NCBI RefSeq assembly: GCF_000147335.1
Contig: NC_014501.1
Coordinates: 5,882,501 to 5,946,500 of the forward strand
Source of the DNA: Gloeothece verrucosa PCC 7822
GTDB lineage: Bacteria > Cyanobacteriota > Cyanobacteriia > Cyanobacteriales > Microcystaceae
DNA: 64,000 nt
Reading direction: 5' to 3'
The position numbers and the translations under genes were made by a program. Within the stretch, counting starts at the first letter, position 1, and the number at the start of each line of letters is the position of its first letter. The notes below the pieces were generated by a model. That model made no database searches. It worked only from the letters and a program-made list of their open reading frames with translations, and was not told the DNA's origin. Shown here one piece after another: positions 53,387-63,784 of the stretch.

Positions 53387-54286
53387 ATGAAAACATTATT
53401 GGCGCTTTTTAATGAACAACGAAGTCAACTACAAAATGAGATTGACAAAGCAAGCAGTGTAGAGCGGGTAATTACCTCGCTTCAAAATCGACTAGATAAT
53501 CTCGAAAGAAATTACACCGGACAGCTAACGATAACTCAAGTCCGTCTAGCTTCATTTTTTATAGATTCGCTGCGACAATCTATTGCCACCCTAGCCGCGA
53601 CTAAGCTTTCTCAAAGCTCTTTGGATGAGTCTCAGGGAAGAATTAACCTAAACCCAAAATTATCAAGCAATCAGTTAATCTTAAAAGTGTTACAAGTCTT
53701 GATCTGTATTGGGATTTTAGGCTCTTTGTTATCCTTAAACAGAATTCCGCCGGGTGCATGGATGGCCATTTTACTCACCTTCGTGCTAGTAGGACTAGAA
53801 ATCGTTTTTCAACTCGACAAAAATCACTCCTCGAGCAATTCCGGATCAGATCAAGTCTTGGAATTACCCCAACCCATATTACAGGTTAATAGTCAAATCC
53901 TTTTAGATCACCTAGCCGATGCTTTAGCCACCATTGATCAGGCCGTTAGCTCAGTAGAAGGAAACAAAAGAGACGACGAGCTTGGGCTAGAAGAACTGCC
54001 AGAATTATTAAATTTTCTCCAAAGGCTAATGGGCGCATCATTTCTTGAGCATCGTCAAATGGCTCTAGAATTAGCCAAACTTTTGCCGCAAATTTTAAGA
54101 CAACAGGGAATTTATGCTCAAATTTACCGACCCAATGATCCTCAAAGTGATCGCAGTAATTTTGACTTTGAGCCAAGTATCGACCAGGAGAGCAAAGATT
54201 ATGTAACCCTTTCACCTGCCTTGTTAAAAGGTGAGCGCTTACTCAGGCGAGGTCGAGTGATTGAACCAGCATCTAACCGAGATTAA
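53387..54286 (+). CDS. Coiled-coil membrane protein, first gene of an operon with an Hsp70-like ATPase
   Basis: From the ATG at 53387 (an upstream TTG at 53363 adds eight residues) the product has about 299 residues. It has a coiled coil at about 5-60 (NEQRSQLQNEIDKASSVERVITSLQ), two membrane helices (LILKVLQVLICIGILGSLL and WMAILLTFVLVGLEIVFQL), and a soluble C-terminal half with a helical segment LEELPELLNFLQRLMGASFLE. I recognise no family. It is 2 bp before the ATPase gene, so the two are translated together. Confidence 0.6.
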   Translation: MKTLLALFNEQRSQLQNEIDKASSVERVITSLQNRLDNLERNYTGQLTITQVRLASFFIDSLRQSIATLAATKLSQSSLDESQGRINLNPKLSSNQLILKVLQVLICIGILGSLLSLNRIPPGAWMAILLTFVLVGLEIVFQLDKNHSSSNSGSDQVLELPQPILQVNSQILLDHLADALATIDQAVSSVEGNKRDDELGLEELPELLNFLQRLMGASFLEHRQMALELAKLLPQILRQQGIYAQIYRPNDPQSDRSNFDFEPSIDQESKDYVTLSPALLKGERLLRRGRVIEPASNRD

Positions 54287-54288
54287 AT

Positions 54289-56211
54289 ATGGAAATTATA
54301 GAAATTATTGGCTTTGATTTAGGACACGGTGAAACCGCAGTGGCTAAAGCCCTGGTGGAGGGGATCGAACCCCCTCAAATGCTTGAAATTAATAACCAAA
54401 AACATCAAATTACGGCTTTAGGATGGCATCCTCGTTTAGGTTATTTAGTGGGAGAACAAGCATTAATTCAAGCGGGTGTGACTCAGCTAAAAATTGGCTT
54501 CAAGCAAAAACCCAATCAAGAAACTGAATACAGAGAAACCATTCGTTTATTTTTATCCACTTGTTATCGTCTTCTGCAACAAACACGGCAAATTGAAGAT
54601 GCTAGAAATAGCTATTTTTATGTGGGTTGTCCTTCAGGATGGTCAATCAATGAACGACAAGACTATCAAAAATTGCTGCAAGAAGCCGGCATTCCTCAAC
54701 TAAGAGTCGTTCCCGAATCTCGGGCGGCTTTTATGCAAGCCAAAGAAGCCGGAAAACTTCAATATGAAAAACTGAAATCATCAGTATTAATTGTTGATAT
54801 TGGCTCATCCACTACAGACTTTACCCTCGTTAAAAGTCTTCATGAAATTCCGGTGGATTTTGGCAGTAATGCTCTAGGAGCCTCATTAATTGACCGGGCG
54901 ATTTTTGAGCGAACCCTTGAAGAACATGAGCAAAAAGCGTTGCTAGAAAAAATCTTTCAAGAATATCCCCATCATCAAGCCCGTTGTGAACTCGCTTGCC
55001 GCAAAGCCAAAGAAGATTATTTCTCTCATGAACAACTCTACAGCGATCCTCAATCTTTTGCTCGGGGTTTTGAATCCATCAACGAACAGATCTTTTTTAT
55101 TCCGCAGGTAAATAAATTGATTATGGAGGAAATTTTAAACCATCCTTTAAAAGAATTAGGGCAAAAAAGTTGGCTCGATTCTTTTCGAGAAGCCGTCAGC
55201 GAGGGCAAAAAAAGGTTAGACGAACAAAACATCGTGCCGACGCTGGTTTTAATGACCGGTGGAGCCTCTCGCATGGGGTTTACACGTCTCCTCTGTGAAG
55301 AAATTTTTGCACAAGCCGCCACTCAAGTCCGCCCTGATCCTGAACCTGAAAGGTGTATTGCTTTGGGATTAGCGCGAGTAGGACGGTGGGATTTACGAGC
55401 GACTGCCTTTAAAGGGGAAGTTAAGCAGCTTTTTGACTCAAAAGCCCTTTATCATTTAATCCAGAAACAGATTCCCGAGTTAATAGAATTATTAAGTGAA
55501 CCATTAGCCAAGGGGTTGCTGGAAAATGTGATTACTTCAGGCATAAAAGATTGGAGAAATAACAAAATCAGAACTTTAGCTGATTTAGAAATAGAACTGA
55601 AAAAACGTGCCCAAAAGTGGCTTAATAGTGAACAAGCTGAAAAAATTCTCAATGAGCAATGTAGTTATTGGTTTAATCAAAAAATTCAACCTGAATTAGC
55701 CGCCCAAACCGATCCAATTTGTCGAAAGTTTTATATTCCCCGAAGTAGTTTAAGGTTTGAGGAGGGGATTGATCCGACGCTGACTAACCCAGAGCTAAGA
55801 ATTGGCGATGTTCTTTTGGCTGATACGGTAGCCCTATTAGTCAATGTGATTATTGGTGGAGGGACTCTTGCTAGTCTTATTACTTTGGTGATCACTGGAC
55901 ATTTTACTTTGCCCATTGCGCTCATTTATGGAGCATCAGTGATGGCGGCAGGGATGGAATTTAATCGCAAAGGTGTTAAAGAGGCGATCAAAACTAATGT
56001 AGATGTTCCTAGTTGGCTTCGTTCTAGTTTTCTCAGTGATAAAAAAATTGAAAATTTATATCAGCAAACTAAGCCAGATTTAGAGAAAACGTTAAGAGAA
56101 CAACTCAAGGCCAATCAACAGGCGTTTGAACAATTAATCGAAAAAGTTGAGCAGGAACTCCAAAAAATCCTTTTCACTAAAGTTGAAGAGGCGATCATTT
56201 TAATTCAATAG
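54289..56211 (+). CDS. Hsp70/actin-like ATPase with C-terminal membrane hairpin
   Basis: The 640-residue product has the actin/Hsp70 ATPase signatures: phosphate-1 GFDLGHGETAVAKA (about residue 8), phosphate-2 VLIVDIGSSTTDFTLV (about 167), adenosine loop VLMTGGASRMGF (about 323). There is no Hsp70 substrate-binding domain. Instead it has a ~120-residue helical part, then two membrane helices (LLVNVIIGGGTLASLITLVI and IALIYGASVMAAGMEF) and a charged coiled-coil tail. The layout recalls membrane-hairpin ATPases or dynamin-like tails, and the function is unknown. It forms an operon with the coiled-coil gene 53387-54286 and follows a KaiB-like gene. Confidence 0.85.
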   Translation: MEIIEIIGFDLGHGETAVAKALVEGIEPPQMLEINNQKHQITALGWHPRLGYLVGEQALIQAGVTQLKIGFKQKPNQETEYRETIRLFLSTCYRLLQQTRQIEDARNSYFYVGCPSGWSINERQDYQKLLQEAGIPQLRVVPESRAAFMQAKEAGKLQYEKLKSSVLIVDIGSSTTDFTLVKSLHEIPVDFGSNALGASLIDRAIFERTLEEHEQKALLEKIFQEYPHHQARCELACRKAKEDYFSHEQLYSDPQSFARGFESINEQIFFIPQVNKLIMEEILNHPLKELGQKSWLDSFREAVSEGKKRLDEQNIVPTLVLMTGGASRMGFTRLLCEEIFAQAATQVRPDPEPERCIALGLARVGRWDLRATAFKGEVKQLFDSKALYHLIQKQIPELIELLSEPLAKGLLENVITSGIKDWRNNKIRTLADLEIELKKRAQKWLNSEQAEKILNEQCSYWFNQKIQPELAAQTDPICRKFYIPRSSLRFEEGIDPTLTNPELRIGDVLLADTVALLVNVIIGGGTLASLITLVITGHFTLPIALIYGASVMAAGMEFNRKGVKEAIKTNVDVPSWLRSSFLSDKKIENLYQQTKPDLEKTLREQLKANQQAFEQLIEKVEQELQKILFTKVEEAIILIQ

Positions 56212-56221
56212 TTATTAAGAA

Positions 56222-59056
56222 TTATCCATAAACCCAGTAACGATCACGCCCTTGAGCCTTTGCCTGATAAAGGGCCTGATCAGCCGCATTAATCAGATCT
56301 AGGGGACAAGTATCGGCTGTAGGAATCATCGAGGCGATGCCAATACTAATGGTCACCGAGGAAGCCACAGCAGAGGCAAGATGGGGAATGTGAAGGTGAT
56401 CAATAGCTTGCTGAACTGCCACAGCAACTTGAGTGGCTCCGTAACTGTCGGTGTTGGGTAAAAGGATGACAAATTCTTCTCCCCCATAACGAGCCACTAA
56501 ATCCGTCATGCGTCGGGCTGCTTGTTTGAGGGCTTGAGCAACTTGCTTTAAACAGATATCGCCAGCAGGATGCCCATAGGTATCATTATATTGTTTAAAA
56601 TAGTCGATATCGCACAGAAGTAAGGATAAAAAACGTTTTTCCCGAGTAAGACGATACCATTCATGGTTAAAATCCCGCTCAAAACAGCGTCGATTAGCGA
56701 TTTGAGTCAATTCATCCACTAAAATCTGAGCCTGCAATTGTTGATACAGTTCCGATTGTCCGATGGCGATCGCTACCTGAGTCGACAGTTGAGTTAATAA
56801 TTCTGCTTCGAAAGGTTCCCATTGACGAGGACTACTGCAATGATGGGCAATCAATAAGCCCCATGTTCGCTCTTTTTGCACAATCGGAACGACTAGCTTG
56901 GCCCGCACTTGTAGCCGCTCGAGTAATTCCAAATGACAGGGACTAAAGCCGGCAGTATAAATGTCTGGAACATTATTGATTTTGCCTCCGTGATAATTTC
57001 CTGCCTCAGTTTCCACAAAATAAGAGTCAGTAATCTCCCTATTTACAATAGCCAGCCATCCGGGTGCCACTGATTCGGTAACCACTATTCCACTACAGTC
57101 AGGGTTAAGACGGTAGATGATCACGCGATCTGTCTGTAAAAACTCGCGCACTTGAGCCACTGTGGTGTTGAGAATCTCTGTCAGATCAAGAGATTGGCGG
57201 ATCTTGTGGGCAATTTCGTGTATCATCCGTTCTCGCACCGTTTGTTGTTGAAGTAGTTGTTCAACTCGTTTACGTTCTGTGATATCAACCACCACACCTA
57301 CGCCATACTGCAATTGTCCCAAAGGGTTGTAGATGGCGGAAACGGTTAGGTTAGCCCAGAAAATCTGTCCGTTTTTGCGAACATAACGTTTGTCTGTGCA
57401 GTAGTTGGAGATTTGTCCGGACCATATTTTCTGGTGATAGTCTAGACTCAACCCATGATCATCAGGGTAAGTCAAATCAAGAAAGTTCATCTGTTTGAGT
57501 TCTGTTTGGGGATATCCGATGAGTTCACAGAACCTTTCATTGACAGAGAGCAATTTTCCCGATGAGTCGACCAGTACAATTCCGGCGTTTGCCTGTTCGT
57601 AGATGGCGCGAAATTTAGCTTCGCTTTGTTGTAGGTGGAGTTCTAACTGTTTTCTTTCGGTAATGTCGGTAAATGAAGCCACAACCCCGTAGGGTTGCTC
57701 GGAATTGGGATAAAACAACGGTTGAGAGTTGATGGAAATCCAGGTGAGGCTACCCTCCGGCTTATAAACCCCCATGACGATATTAGATTGGGGTTGTCCT
57801 GTTCGCAAAGTTACCATAGCCGGATGATTTTCTCCCCTAAACGGCGATCCGTCTTCATGGATGGCATGCCAACGAGGATCAACAGAAGTGCGTCCCATCA
57901 TTTGCTCGTAGCTCAGTCCTAAAATTCGCGTTGCGCTGTGGTTGCAAGCGATAATCTGTCCATCGGCTTGATGAAGGACAATTCCTTCGGCCATAACAGC
58001 AATGACTGAGCGATAACGTTCCTCACTTTCTCGCAAAGCTTCTTCGATGCGCTTGCGTTCGCTAATATCTTCAAATATATAAAGTCGTCCAAAGTAGCGG
58101 TCCTCACTATCCCGAATTTGGCTAGAGAACCGGCGAATAGTCCTACCATCTGTAAAGCTTATTTCATCTTCATGAGTGCAACGATTTTCTTCACTTTGTA
58201 AGGGTTTGCACGATTCAATAAAGGCGGGTAAATTGGCAATTAAGGGCATACAATCGGGGATGATGTCATTATTTTTGAGATGGCCTAACTGCATTTGAGT
58301 TTCTAGATGTTCAATGCCCCATATTTCGCAAAAGCGATGATTAAAATAGAGGATGGAGTCGGTGCGGTTATCCACGACATAAAAGGCTAATGTTGAAGTA
58401 TCTGTCATCGACCGCAACAGCGCTTGTTTCCAATGTAACTCTTGAAGGGATTGATCATTGGCGGCTTTTAAGAGTCGTTGTGAGTTGATTATTTCTTGTT
58501 TACTGTTTTTTTGTTCTATTTTCTCCAGAGCAATACCGAGTTGCACGGCTATATATTGCAAAAATTTAATTTCTAGAGGTTGCCACTGGCGAGGAGCATC
58601 ACACTGATGAGCTATCACTAACCCCCACAGTTGCGCCCCTGCTGTATGATTGATGATGATGGGTACTACCAGATTTGCCCGCACCTGCAACCGTTCCAAG
58701 AGTTCGAGATAACAGGGTTGAAGGGGTTGGCTATAGATATCCTCAAGGCGACTGATTCGTCCCTGTCGATAAAGTTCTTTCCATTTGTTGGCAAAACAGG
58801 GATCGTAAATGAGTTGCCCGATGATGGGTGTCCAGGGTGTCTCAACTGATTCTGCCGCTATTACACCGTCATCAAGTCCTAAAAATTGGTAAATAATTAC
58901 TCGATCACTTCCTAAAATTTCCCGAGCTTGTTGAACGGTTATGTTCAAAATTCCTAGTACATCTGTTGCTTGATGAATTTGGATGACTAAGGCGGTGAGT
59001 TGCTCAAAAAATGTTTCTATGTTTAGTTCAATAGTCTTTAAATGCGTAAAAGACAT
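56222..59056 (-). CDS. Diguanylate cyclase with two bilin-type GAF domains and three PAS domains
   Basis: The 944-residue product reads GAF1 (about 20-180), PAS (about 215-330), PAS (345-465), PAS (475-600), GAF2 (615-780) and GGDEF (780-940). GAF1 carries the DXCF-type motif DPCF (85-88) and a second Cys in PCYLELL (115). GAF2 has the canonical Cys-His in SPCHLELL (707). Both have the RANLVVPI or RAKLVVPI and IAH(Q/H)C..PRQW patterns of cyanobacteriochrome GAFs. The cyclase motif is GGEEF (858-862) with the inhibitory I-site RMTD five residues before. This predicts a light-regulated c-di-GMP synthase, with bilin binding inferred. No EAL domain. Soluble. Confidence 0.9.
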   Translation of the reverse strand: MSFTHLKTIELNIETFFEQLTALVIQIHQATDVLGILNITVQQAREILGSDRVIIYQFLGLDDGVIAAESVETPWTPIIGQLIYDPCFANKWKELYRQGRISRLEDIYSQPLQPCYLELLERLQVRANLVVPIIINHTAGAQLWGLVIAHQCDAPRQWQPLEIKFLQYIAVQLGIALEKIEQKNSKQEIINSQRLLKAANDQSLQELHWKQALLRSMTDTSTLAFYVVDNRTDSILYFNHRFCEIWGIEHLETQMQLGHLKNNDIIPDCMPLIANLPAFIESCKPLQSEENRCTHEDEISFTDGRTIRRFSSQIRDSEDRYFGRLYIFEDISERKRIEEALRESEERYRSVIAVMAEGIVLHQADGQIIACNHSATRILGLSYEQMMGRTSVDPRWHAIHEDGSPFRGENHPAMVTLRTGQPQSNIVMGVYKPEGSLTWISINSQPLFYPNSEQPYGVVASFTDITERKQLELHLQQSEAKFRAIYEQANAGIVLVDSSGKLLSVNERFCELIGYPQTELKQMNFLDLTYPDDHGLSLDYHQKIWSGQISNYCTDKRYVRKNGQIFWANLTVSAIYNPLGQLQYGVGVVVDITERKRVEQLLQQQTVRERMIHEIAHKIRQSLDLTEILNTTVAQVREFLQTDRVIIYRLNPDCSGIVVTESVAPGWLAIVNREITDSYFVETEAGNYHGGKINNVPDIYTAGFSPCHLELLERLQVRAKLVVPIVQKERTWGLLIAHHCSSPRQWEPFEAELLTQLSTQVAIAIGQSELYQQLQAQILVDELTQIANRRCFERDFNHEWYRLTREKRFLSLLLCDIDYFKQYNDTYGHPAGDICLKQVAQALKQAARRMTDLVARYGGEEFVILLPNTDSYGATQVAVAVQQAIDHLHIPHLASAVASSVTISIGIASMIPTADTCPLDLINAADQALYQAKAQGRDRYWVYG

Positions 59057-59490
59057 ATTTATCAGATTTAATAATTTTTTTTTAAATGATTTAACACTGA
59101 TATTTTGACTTATATTGATTTTAAGTAATATTTCAATTTAGCTTAACTCGGCTTCCTTCGCTGTGATCTGGATCAAAGCCATTCACAAAATTTATTGATC
59201 CATGAAGGTTTGTTGAGAATTCTTTACAGAATCGAGGTTTTTTTTCATCTAGTCAACAAGACTGCAATTTTACCTAATTTTTATCTAATGATAAGTATAA
59301 ACTCTTATTATCTAAAATGAAAAACGGTAGCTAAATTAACATTACAGATTAAAAAAGCCTGTAAAATTGTGAGTAACAACCTTAAAAAAGTATAAAAGCC
59401 GCCAAAACAAAATTTGAGCAATGGCTGCTAAAAACTAAAGAGAAAACCCAGGCCGATTTGGGCCTGGGATAAAGAGCAAATTCGACTAGA
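59057..59490. other. 434-bp spacer with a terminator at one end
   Basis: AT-rich upstream region of the diguanylate cyclase gene. The only strong structure is the terminator of the 59491 gene (listed separately). No ORF. Confidence 0.45.
59443..59468 (-). terminator. Intrinsic terminator of the 137-aa gene
   Basis: Read on the minus strand, CCCAGGCC-CAAATC-GGCCTGGG is followed by TTTTCTCTTT. It lies 23 bp past the stop codon of the gene at 59491-59871. Confidence 0.85.
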
Positions 59491-59871
59491 TTAATTTTTG
59501 TTTACGTATTGTTTTTGAGCTATTTCAACGGCCAAGGAGGTCAGACGAGAGCCAGATTTATGATTGTTATGAGTTGCGGAAGTCGCCCCCTTTGAATGGT
59601 TTTTTTCGTCTTTTAAACTGTAAGCTTTCCATTCATTAGTTAAATTAAAAAGACTATTGTCTGTGACCACTACTACTTCACCCGGTGGCAATGAACCACA
59701 GGCAGTAGCCTGGATACAAAAATGATGCCAACTTGAGCGAAAAACAAATACAGAGACAGTCTTACCGTTGGTACTTCCATCTGTGTAGCCGGTCAAAAAT
59801 TGTCCTTCTTCTATAGAATTTTTTAATTGCGGGTGTCTTTGAAGTAAACTAGCTAAGTTTTTAGAAATCAT
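59491..59871 (-). CDS. Hypothetical secreted-looking or stress-related small protein
   Basis: Start at 59871 because GAGGT lies 6 bases upstream; the frame opens 33 bp further up. About 126 residues: MISKNLASLLQRHPQLKNSIEEGQFLTG, a mixed beta part with SVFVFRSSWHHFCIQATA and VVVVTDNSL, and a polar Lys/His/Ser-rich tail with HNNHKSGS. A perfect terminator follows. No family recognised; no signal peptide is clear. Confidence 0.65.
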   Translation of the reverse strand: MISKNLASLLQRHPQLKNSIEEGQFLTGYTDGSTNGKTVSVFVFRSSWHHFCIQATACGSLPPGEVVVVTDNSLFNLTNEWKAYSLKDEKNHSKGATSATHNNHKSGSRLTSLAVEIAQKQYVNKN

Positions 59872-59904
59872 GATCGTACCTCGAGAATTGTTAATAGAAT
59901 TCAA

Positions 59905-60441
59905 TTAAGGCTCAAAATTAATTGTAAGAGGCAACTTACAAGCTAATTTCTCAATAATCATTTAGGACAAACAAGAAAATTGAAAATTAACGCTGTTTTA
60001 AGTCAGCTTAAGTGAATTTAAGATCTTTAACTTATTTAAACCTTCTGTAAACAAGGTAAATGATAACTTACTTACTCAACAGTGAAATTAGTTACAGAAC
60101 GAAAAATTTTATCGACTATCGAGGCGCTGATTCATGAGCAAAATCCACAGAAAAGTTAGATGAGAATCTAAGTAAATGTTCTTATTATTCAGGGAAAATC
60201 ACTACAACAAAGCTATCCTGTAAGTTTTGAGGAGTTATTGGGGGGACTAGAAATAGTTTCCCTATTTTCTTGAATTGGGTCAGATTAAGTATGAAGAAAT
60301 ATTAAGCTGATTCGTCTCTGCTGGAGGTAGAGGTACAAAATTACTGTTACCGCCGAAAAAGTCTTGCCGAGCCTTAAAATACAAAGATTAAGTTATACTA
60401 CAATCGTTTTATACTCCTCCATCTAAGTCTACAGAGGTTCA
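59905..60441. other. 537-bp spacer before map
   Basis: AT-rich region with no credible ORF. The map start is preceded by GAGGTTCA, a usable ribosome binding site. No repeat was found. Confidence 0.4.
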
Positions 60442-61314
60442 ATGAGAATTCTTAGCGATCTATTCAAAGCTGAACAAAAGCAAGAGTCATCCAGCACTCA
60501 ACCCCAACAACAGCAAACCAATGGACTTCCTCCTATGAAAAAATCTCGTCGAGGGATTCATCTAAAATCCCCCGCAGAAATCGAAATTATGCGGCAAGCC
60601 GGCAAAATAGTCGCCACTGTCTTAAAAGAAATCTCTCAAATGGTTGAACCTGGTATGACAACGGCAGATCTTGATGCTTATGCCGAAAAACGGATTCGCT
60701 CCCTGGGCGCAGTACCTAGTTTTAAAGGATATTACGGCTTTCCGGGTTCGATTTGTTCCTCCATTAATCATGAAGTGGTACATGGTATACCCAACCTGAA
60801 AAAGCAAATTCGCTCAGGAGACGTGTTAAAAGTCGATACAGGGGCTTACTACCAAGGTTATCATGGAGATTCTTGTATTACGATTGCTGTGGGAAAGGTT
60901 CATCCTAAAGCAAAACGGTTAATTCAGGTGGCAGAAGAAACTTTATACAAAGGCATTGAACAAGTTAAAGCCGGCAATTATCTCTTAGATATCGCAGGTG
61001 CTATAGAAGACCATGTTAAAGTGAATAAATATAGTGTTGTGGAAGATTATACCGGTCATGGTGTGGGAAAAAATCTTCATGAAGAACCTTCGGTCTTTAA
61101 TTTTCGCACTAATCAGCTACCCAATGTTAAGCTTAAAGCCGGTATGACTTTAGCCATCGAACCGATTTTAAATGCTGGTTCAAAGCATACTCGAACACTC
61201 CGCGATCGCTGGACAGTGGTTACTGTTGATAACTCTCTGTCGGCACAATTTGAACATACTGTATTAGTTACCGAGACGGGATACGAAATTTTAACAGATC
61301 GCACCAACCTTTGA
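60442..61314 (+). CDS. map: Methionine aminopeptidase type I
   Basis: MetAP removes the initiator methionine. The 290-residue product has the five metal ligands: Asp in KVDTGAYY, Asp in YHGDSCIT, His in [12 protein letters not shown], Glu in LAIEPIL and Glu in [11 protein letters not shown]. The catalytic core starts at about residue 38 ([18 protein letters not shown]). Before it is a polar Gln/Ser-rich extension (about 35 residues) with the motif MRILSDLFK, similar to extended forms in other cyanobacteria. A second Met at about residue 32 is the only other start candidate. The rest is standard length. Confidence 0.95.
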   Translation: MRILSDLFKAEQKQESSSTQPQQQQTNGLPPMKKSRRGIHLKSPAEIEIMRQAGKIVATVLKEISQMVEPGMTTADLDAYAEKRIRSLGAVPSFKGYYGFPGSICSSINHEVVHGIPNLKKQIRSGDVLKVDTGAYYQGYHGDSCITIAVGKVHPKAKRLIQVAEETLYKGIEQVKAGNYLLDIAGAIEDHVKVNKYSVVEDYTGHGVGKNLHEEPSVFNFRTNQLPNVKLKAGMTLAIEPILNAGSKHTRTLRDRWTVVTVDNSLSAQFEHTVLVTETGYEILTDRTNL

Positions 61315-61369
61315 TAGCCTCTATGTTTTAAGATTCTCTTAGAACATAAACTTTTTAGGAGGCTAAATA

Positions 61370-61837
61370 ATGTTATTTCGTCCTATAGCTTTGGCCATCG
61401 CCGCTAATCTATTGACTGGTGTTTTAGCGGCCAACGCTCAAAGCTGTATTCCTATCCCTGTGGTGGGAGGAGAAGGCAATGAGGTCACTAAATCTGTGGC
61501 TCAACCCACTATTCCAGGCCCTTTTGGCATCAGTATTACTAGAAATAATTGGAATACTGACTGGGCTGTGCCCGGCGGACAAAATTTCAAATATTTTCGC
61601 GTAACCCTTTCTACAGAAAGAGGCGGCCGATTTAATATTAGAATGAATCTTAAATATAGCGATAACACTGCCGATGAATTTTTTAATGAAAGAGGGTTAA
61701 GATTGAATGCCACTGAAACCATCAAACAAAAAGGCGTTCCTCGGCGTAATGATATGCCTTTTCAAGTTAATGTTTATGTGGGGGGTATCGATAATATAGG
61801 CGGCAGATACACAGTATCAGTAGTAGCCTGTCAATAA
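61370..61837 (+). CDS. Secreted protein of unknown function
   Basis: The 155-residue product has a signal peptide (LFRPIALAIAANLLTGVLAANA), then a beta-rich part with YFRVTLSTERGGRFNIRMNLKYS, LNATETIKQKG and PFQVNVYVGGIDNIGGRYTVSV. Two Cys residues (one near the start of the mature part, one at the end) could pair. Family unknown to me. The AGGAGG before the start gives strong translation. Confidence 0.65.
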   Translation: MLFRPIALAIAANLLTGVLAANAQSCIPIPVVGGEGNEVTKSVAQPTIPGPFGISITRNNWNTDWAVPGGQNFKYFRVTLSTERGGRFNIRMNLKYSDNTADEFFNERGLRLNATETIKQKGVPRRNDMPFQVNVYVGGIDNIGGRYTVSVVACQ

Positions 61838-61842
61838 AAAAA

Positions 61843-61865
61843 AGGGGTGGTAAGAAACCACCTCT
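61843..61865 (+). terminator. Hairpin after the secreted protein
   Basis: AGGGGTGGT-AAGAA-ACCACCTCT gives a 9-bp stem with one G-T pair, six bases after the stop codon. Only TCTTAT follows on the plus strand; on the minus strand a run of A precedes it. A terminator is likely but weak. Confidence 0.55.
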
Positions 61866-62336
61866 TATGAAGAATAAGGAATGAGAAACTTAAAAATTTT
61901 AATAGTAATTATCTTAATCAGACCCAAGCTTAGATTGATAGATTACAATCTTTCCTAGGCCGACACCTCAAAAATCCTGAGCTAAAATGCCTCTCCTAAA
62001 AAATACCTAGATGCCCCTTATACAAAAAGCTATCTTAGCTCCCAGAGAGATAATAGAATTTAAATAGCAAGCTCTTGTTTAAACATAATATCATTATATA
62101 ATCTTCCTGATCAATTGAGTGTGATTTAAATCATAAACTTCGTGTGATTATCGTCGTGGGATTGACTATCTGGCTCCGATAGATATTTCACTATTCGCTC
62201 AAAAAATAAGTATTATTACGAGTACGGAAGTTCAACTCAAACCCAGGCAACCCGGTTAGGGAAAGGTAAGCTTACTGAGTCATGAGTGCAAAATTTTTGC
62301 TAAACTGAGCTATGCACTTCTTAGGCTAAAGGTCTG
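61866..62336. other. 471-bp spacer upstream of proA
   Basis: AT-rich, no ORF. A conserved-looking stretch at about 62225-62300 has more G+C than the rest, but I can assign no structure. It may be a leader of proA. Confidence 0.35.
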
Positions 62337-62342
62337 GTGATT

Positions 62343-63659
62343 ATGGTCGCTACATCTGTTTCATCTCCTATCGAAAAGCAAATTGCCCAAAAAACCCGCG
62401 AACAAGCTCGTCAGTTAGCGGCACTGACCTCAGTAGAACGCTCAGAGGCCATAGAAGCCATCGCTCAAGCATTAGAAGCGGCCATGCCGGAAATTTTGGC
62501 CGCCAATGAAGCAGACACTCAAGCGGCACAAGCAGAAGGAATTTCTCCCTCTCTCTATGCCAGACTCAAATTAGGAGAGACTAAATTAAAAGCCGCTATT
62601 GCCGGAGTTCGAGATGTGGCTAAATTACCTGATCCTCTGGGTACCATTCAAATTCATCGAGAATTAGATCAAGGCCTAATTCTCAAACGGGTAACTTGTC
62701 CTCTAGGGGTATTAGGGGTTATCTTTGAAGCTCGCCCGGATGCTTTAATTCAAATTACCAGTTTAGCGATTAAATCCGGTAATGGTGTTATCCTTAAAGG
62801 CGGTAAAGAGGCTATTCGTTCCTGTCAAACCCTCGTCAAAGTGATTCATGAGGCATTGGCGAAAACTCAAGTTAGCCCAGATGTAGTTCAATTGTTCACA
62901 ACTCGGGAAGAAATTAAGGCACTCTTAGAATTAGATGAGTATGTAGATTTAATTATCCCTAGAGGGTCTAATGCTTTTGTTCGCTATGTACAGGAAAATA
63001 CCCGCATTCCGGTTTTAGGCCATGCTGATGGGATATGTCATCTCTATGTGGACCGCGCCGCCGACCTAGACCAAGCGGTTAAGATTACAGTAGATGCAAA
63101 AACTCAATATCCTGCCGCTTGTAATGCCATTGAAACTTTATTAGTTCACCAAGATATAGCGGCGAGTTTTCTCCCGAAAGTTGAAAGCGCGTTGCAACCG
63201 TTACAGGTGGAGTTGCGAGGCGATGAAAAAACTAGAGACTATTTGGATATTCCGGCCGCCACCGCAGAAGACTGGGCAACCGAATATAGTGATTTAATTT
63301 TATCGATTAAAGTCGTCGATTCTTTGACGGATGCCATTGCCCATATTAATACTTATGGCTCTAGACATACAGAAGCCATTATCACAAAAGACCCAGAAGC
63401 GGCTCAAGTTTTTCTGCATCAAGTCGATGCTGCCGGCGTTTATCATAACTGTTCTACTCGTTTTGCCGATGGTTTTCGTTATGGTTTCGGTGCCGAAGTG
63501 GGTATCAGTACCCAAAAAATGCCGCCTCGCGGTCCGGTGGGGTTAGAAGGGTTAGTGACTTACAAATATCAGATGACAGGAGAGGGACATATTGCCGATA
63601 CTTATTCAGGCGCAAATGCCAAAGCGTTTACTCATAAAGATTTGTTTGATCCAGATTAA
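62343..63659 (+). CDS. proA: Gamma-glutamyl phosphate reductase
   Basis: ProA reduces gamma-glutamyl phosphate to glutamate semialdehyde with NADPH in proline synthesis. I start at ATG 62343; a GTG at 62337 would add two residues. The 438-residue product has [49 protein letters not shown] with the catalytic Cys, and the C-terminal [18 protein letters not shown]. Full length. proB is not adjacent, as usual in cyanobacteria. Confidence 0.97.
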   Translation: MVATSVSSPIEKQIAQKTREQARQLAALTSVERSEAIEAIAQALEAAMPEILAANEADTQAAQAEGISPSLYARLKLGETKLKAAIAGVRDVAKLPDPLGTIQIHRELDQGLILKRVTCPLGVLGVIFEARPDALIQITSLAIKSGNGVILKGGKEAIRSCQTLVKVIHEALAKTQVSPDVVQLFTTREEIKALLELDEYVDLIIPRGSNAFVRYVQENTRIPVLGHADGICHLYVDRAADLDQAVKITVDAKTQYPAACNAIETLLVHQDIAASFLPKVESALQPLQVELRGDEKTRDYLDIPAATAEDWATEYSDLILSIKVVDSLTDAIAHINTYGSRHTEAIITKDPEAAQVFLHQVDAAGVYHNCSTRFADGFRYGFGAEVGISTQKMPPRGPVGLEGLVTYKYQMTGEGHIADTYSGANAKAFTHKDLFDPD

Positions 63660-63784
63660 TTCTCATTTGGCGGCTTATTTAGTTTCAAAAAGTCCCTGAT
63701 TAATTTCTTCTTGAATACCAGACCGGCTCTTGACATTTATCAATTTATGTGTAATAAAGTTGCTCAATAAAAAAGACAATCAGA

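Noticed and set aside
62225-62300. G+C-richer stretch before proA as a riboswitch
   Set aside because: No match to any riboswitch core I know, and no convincing fold by eye.
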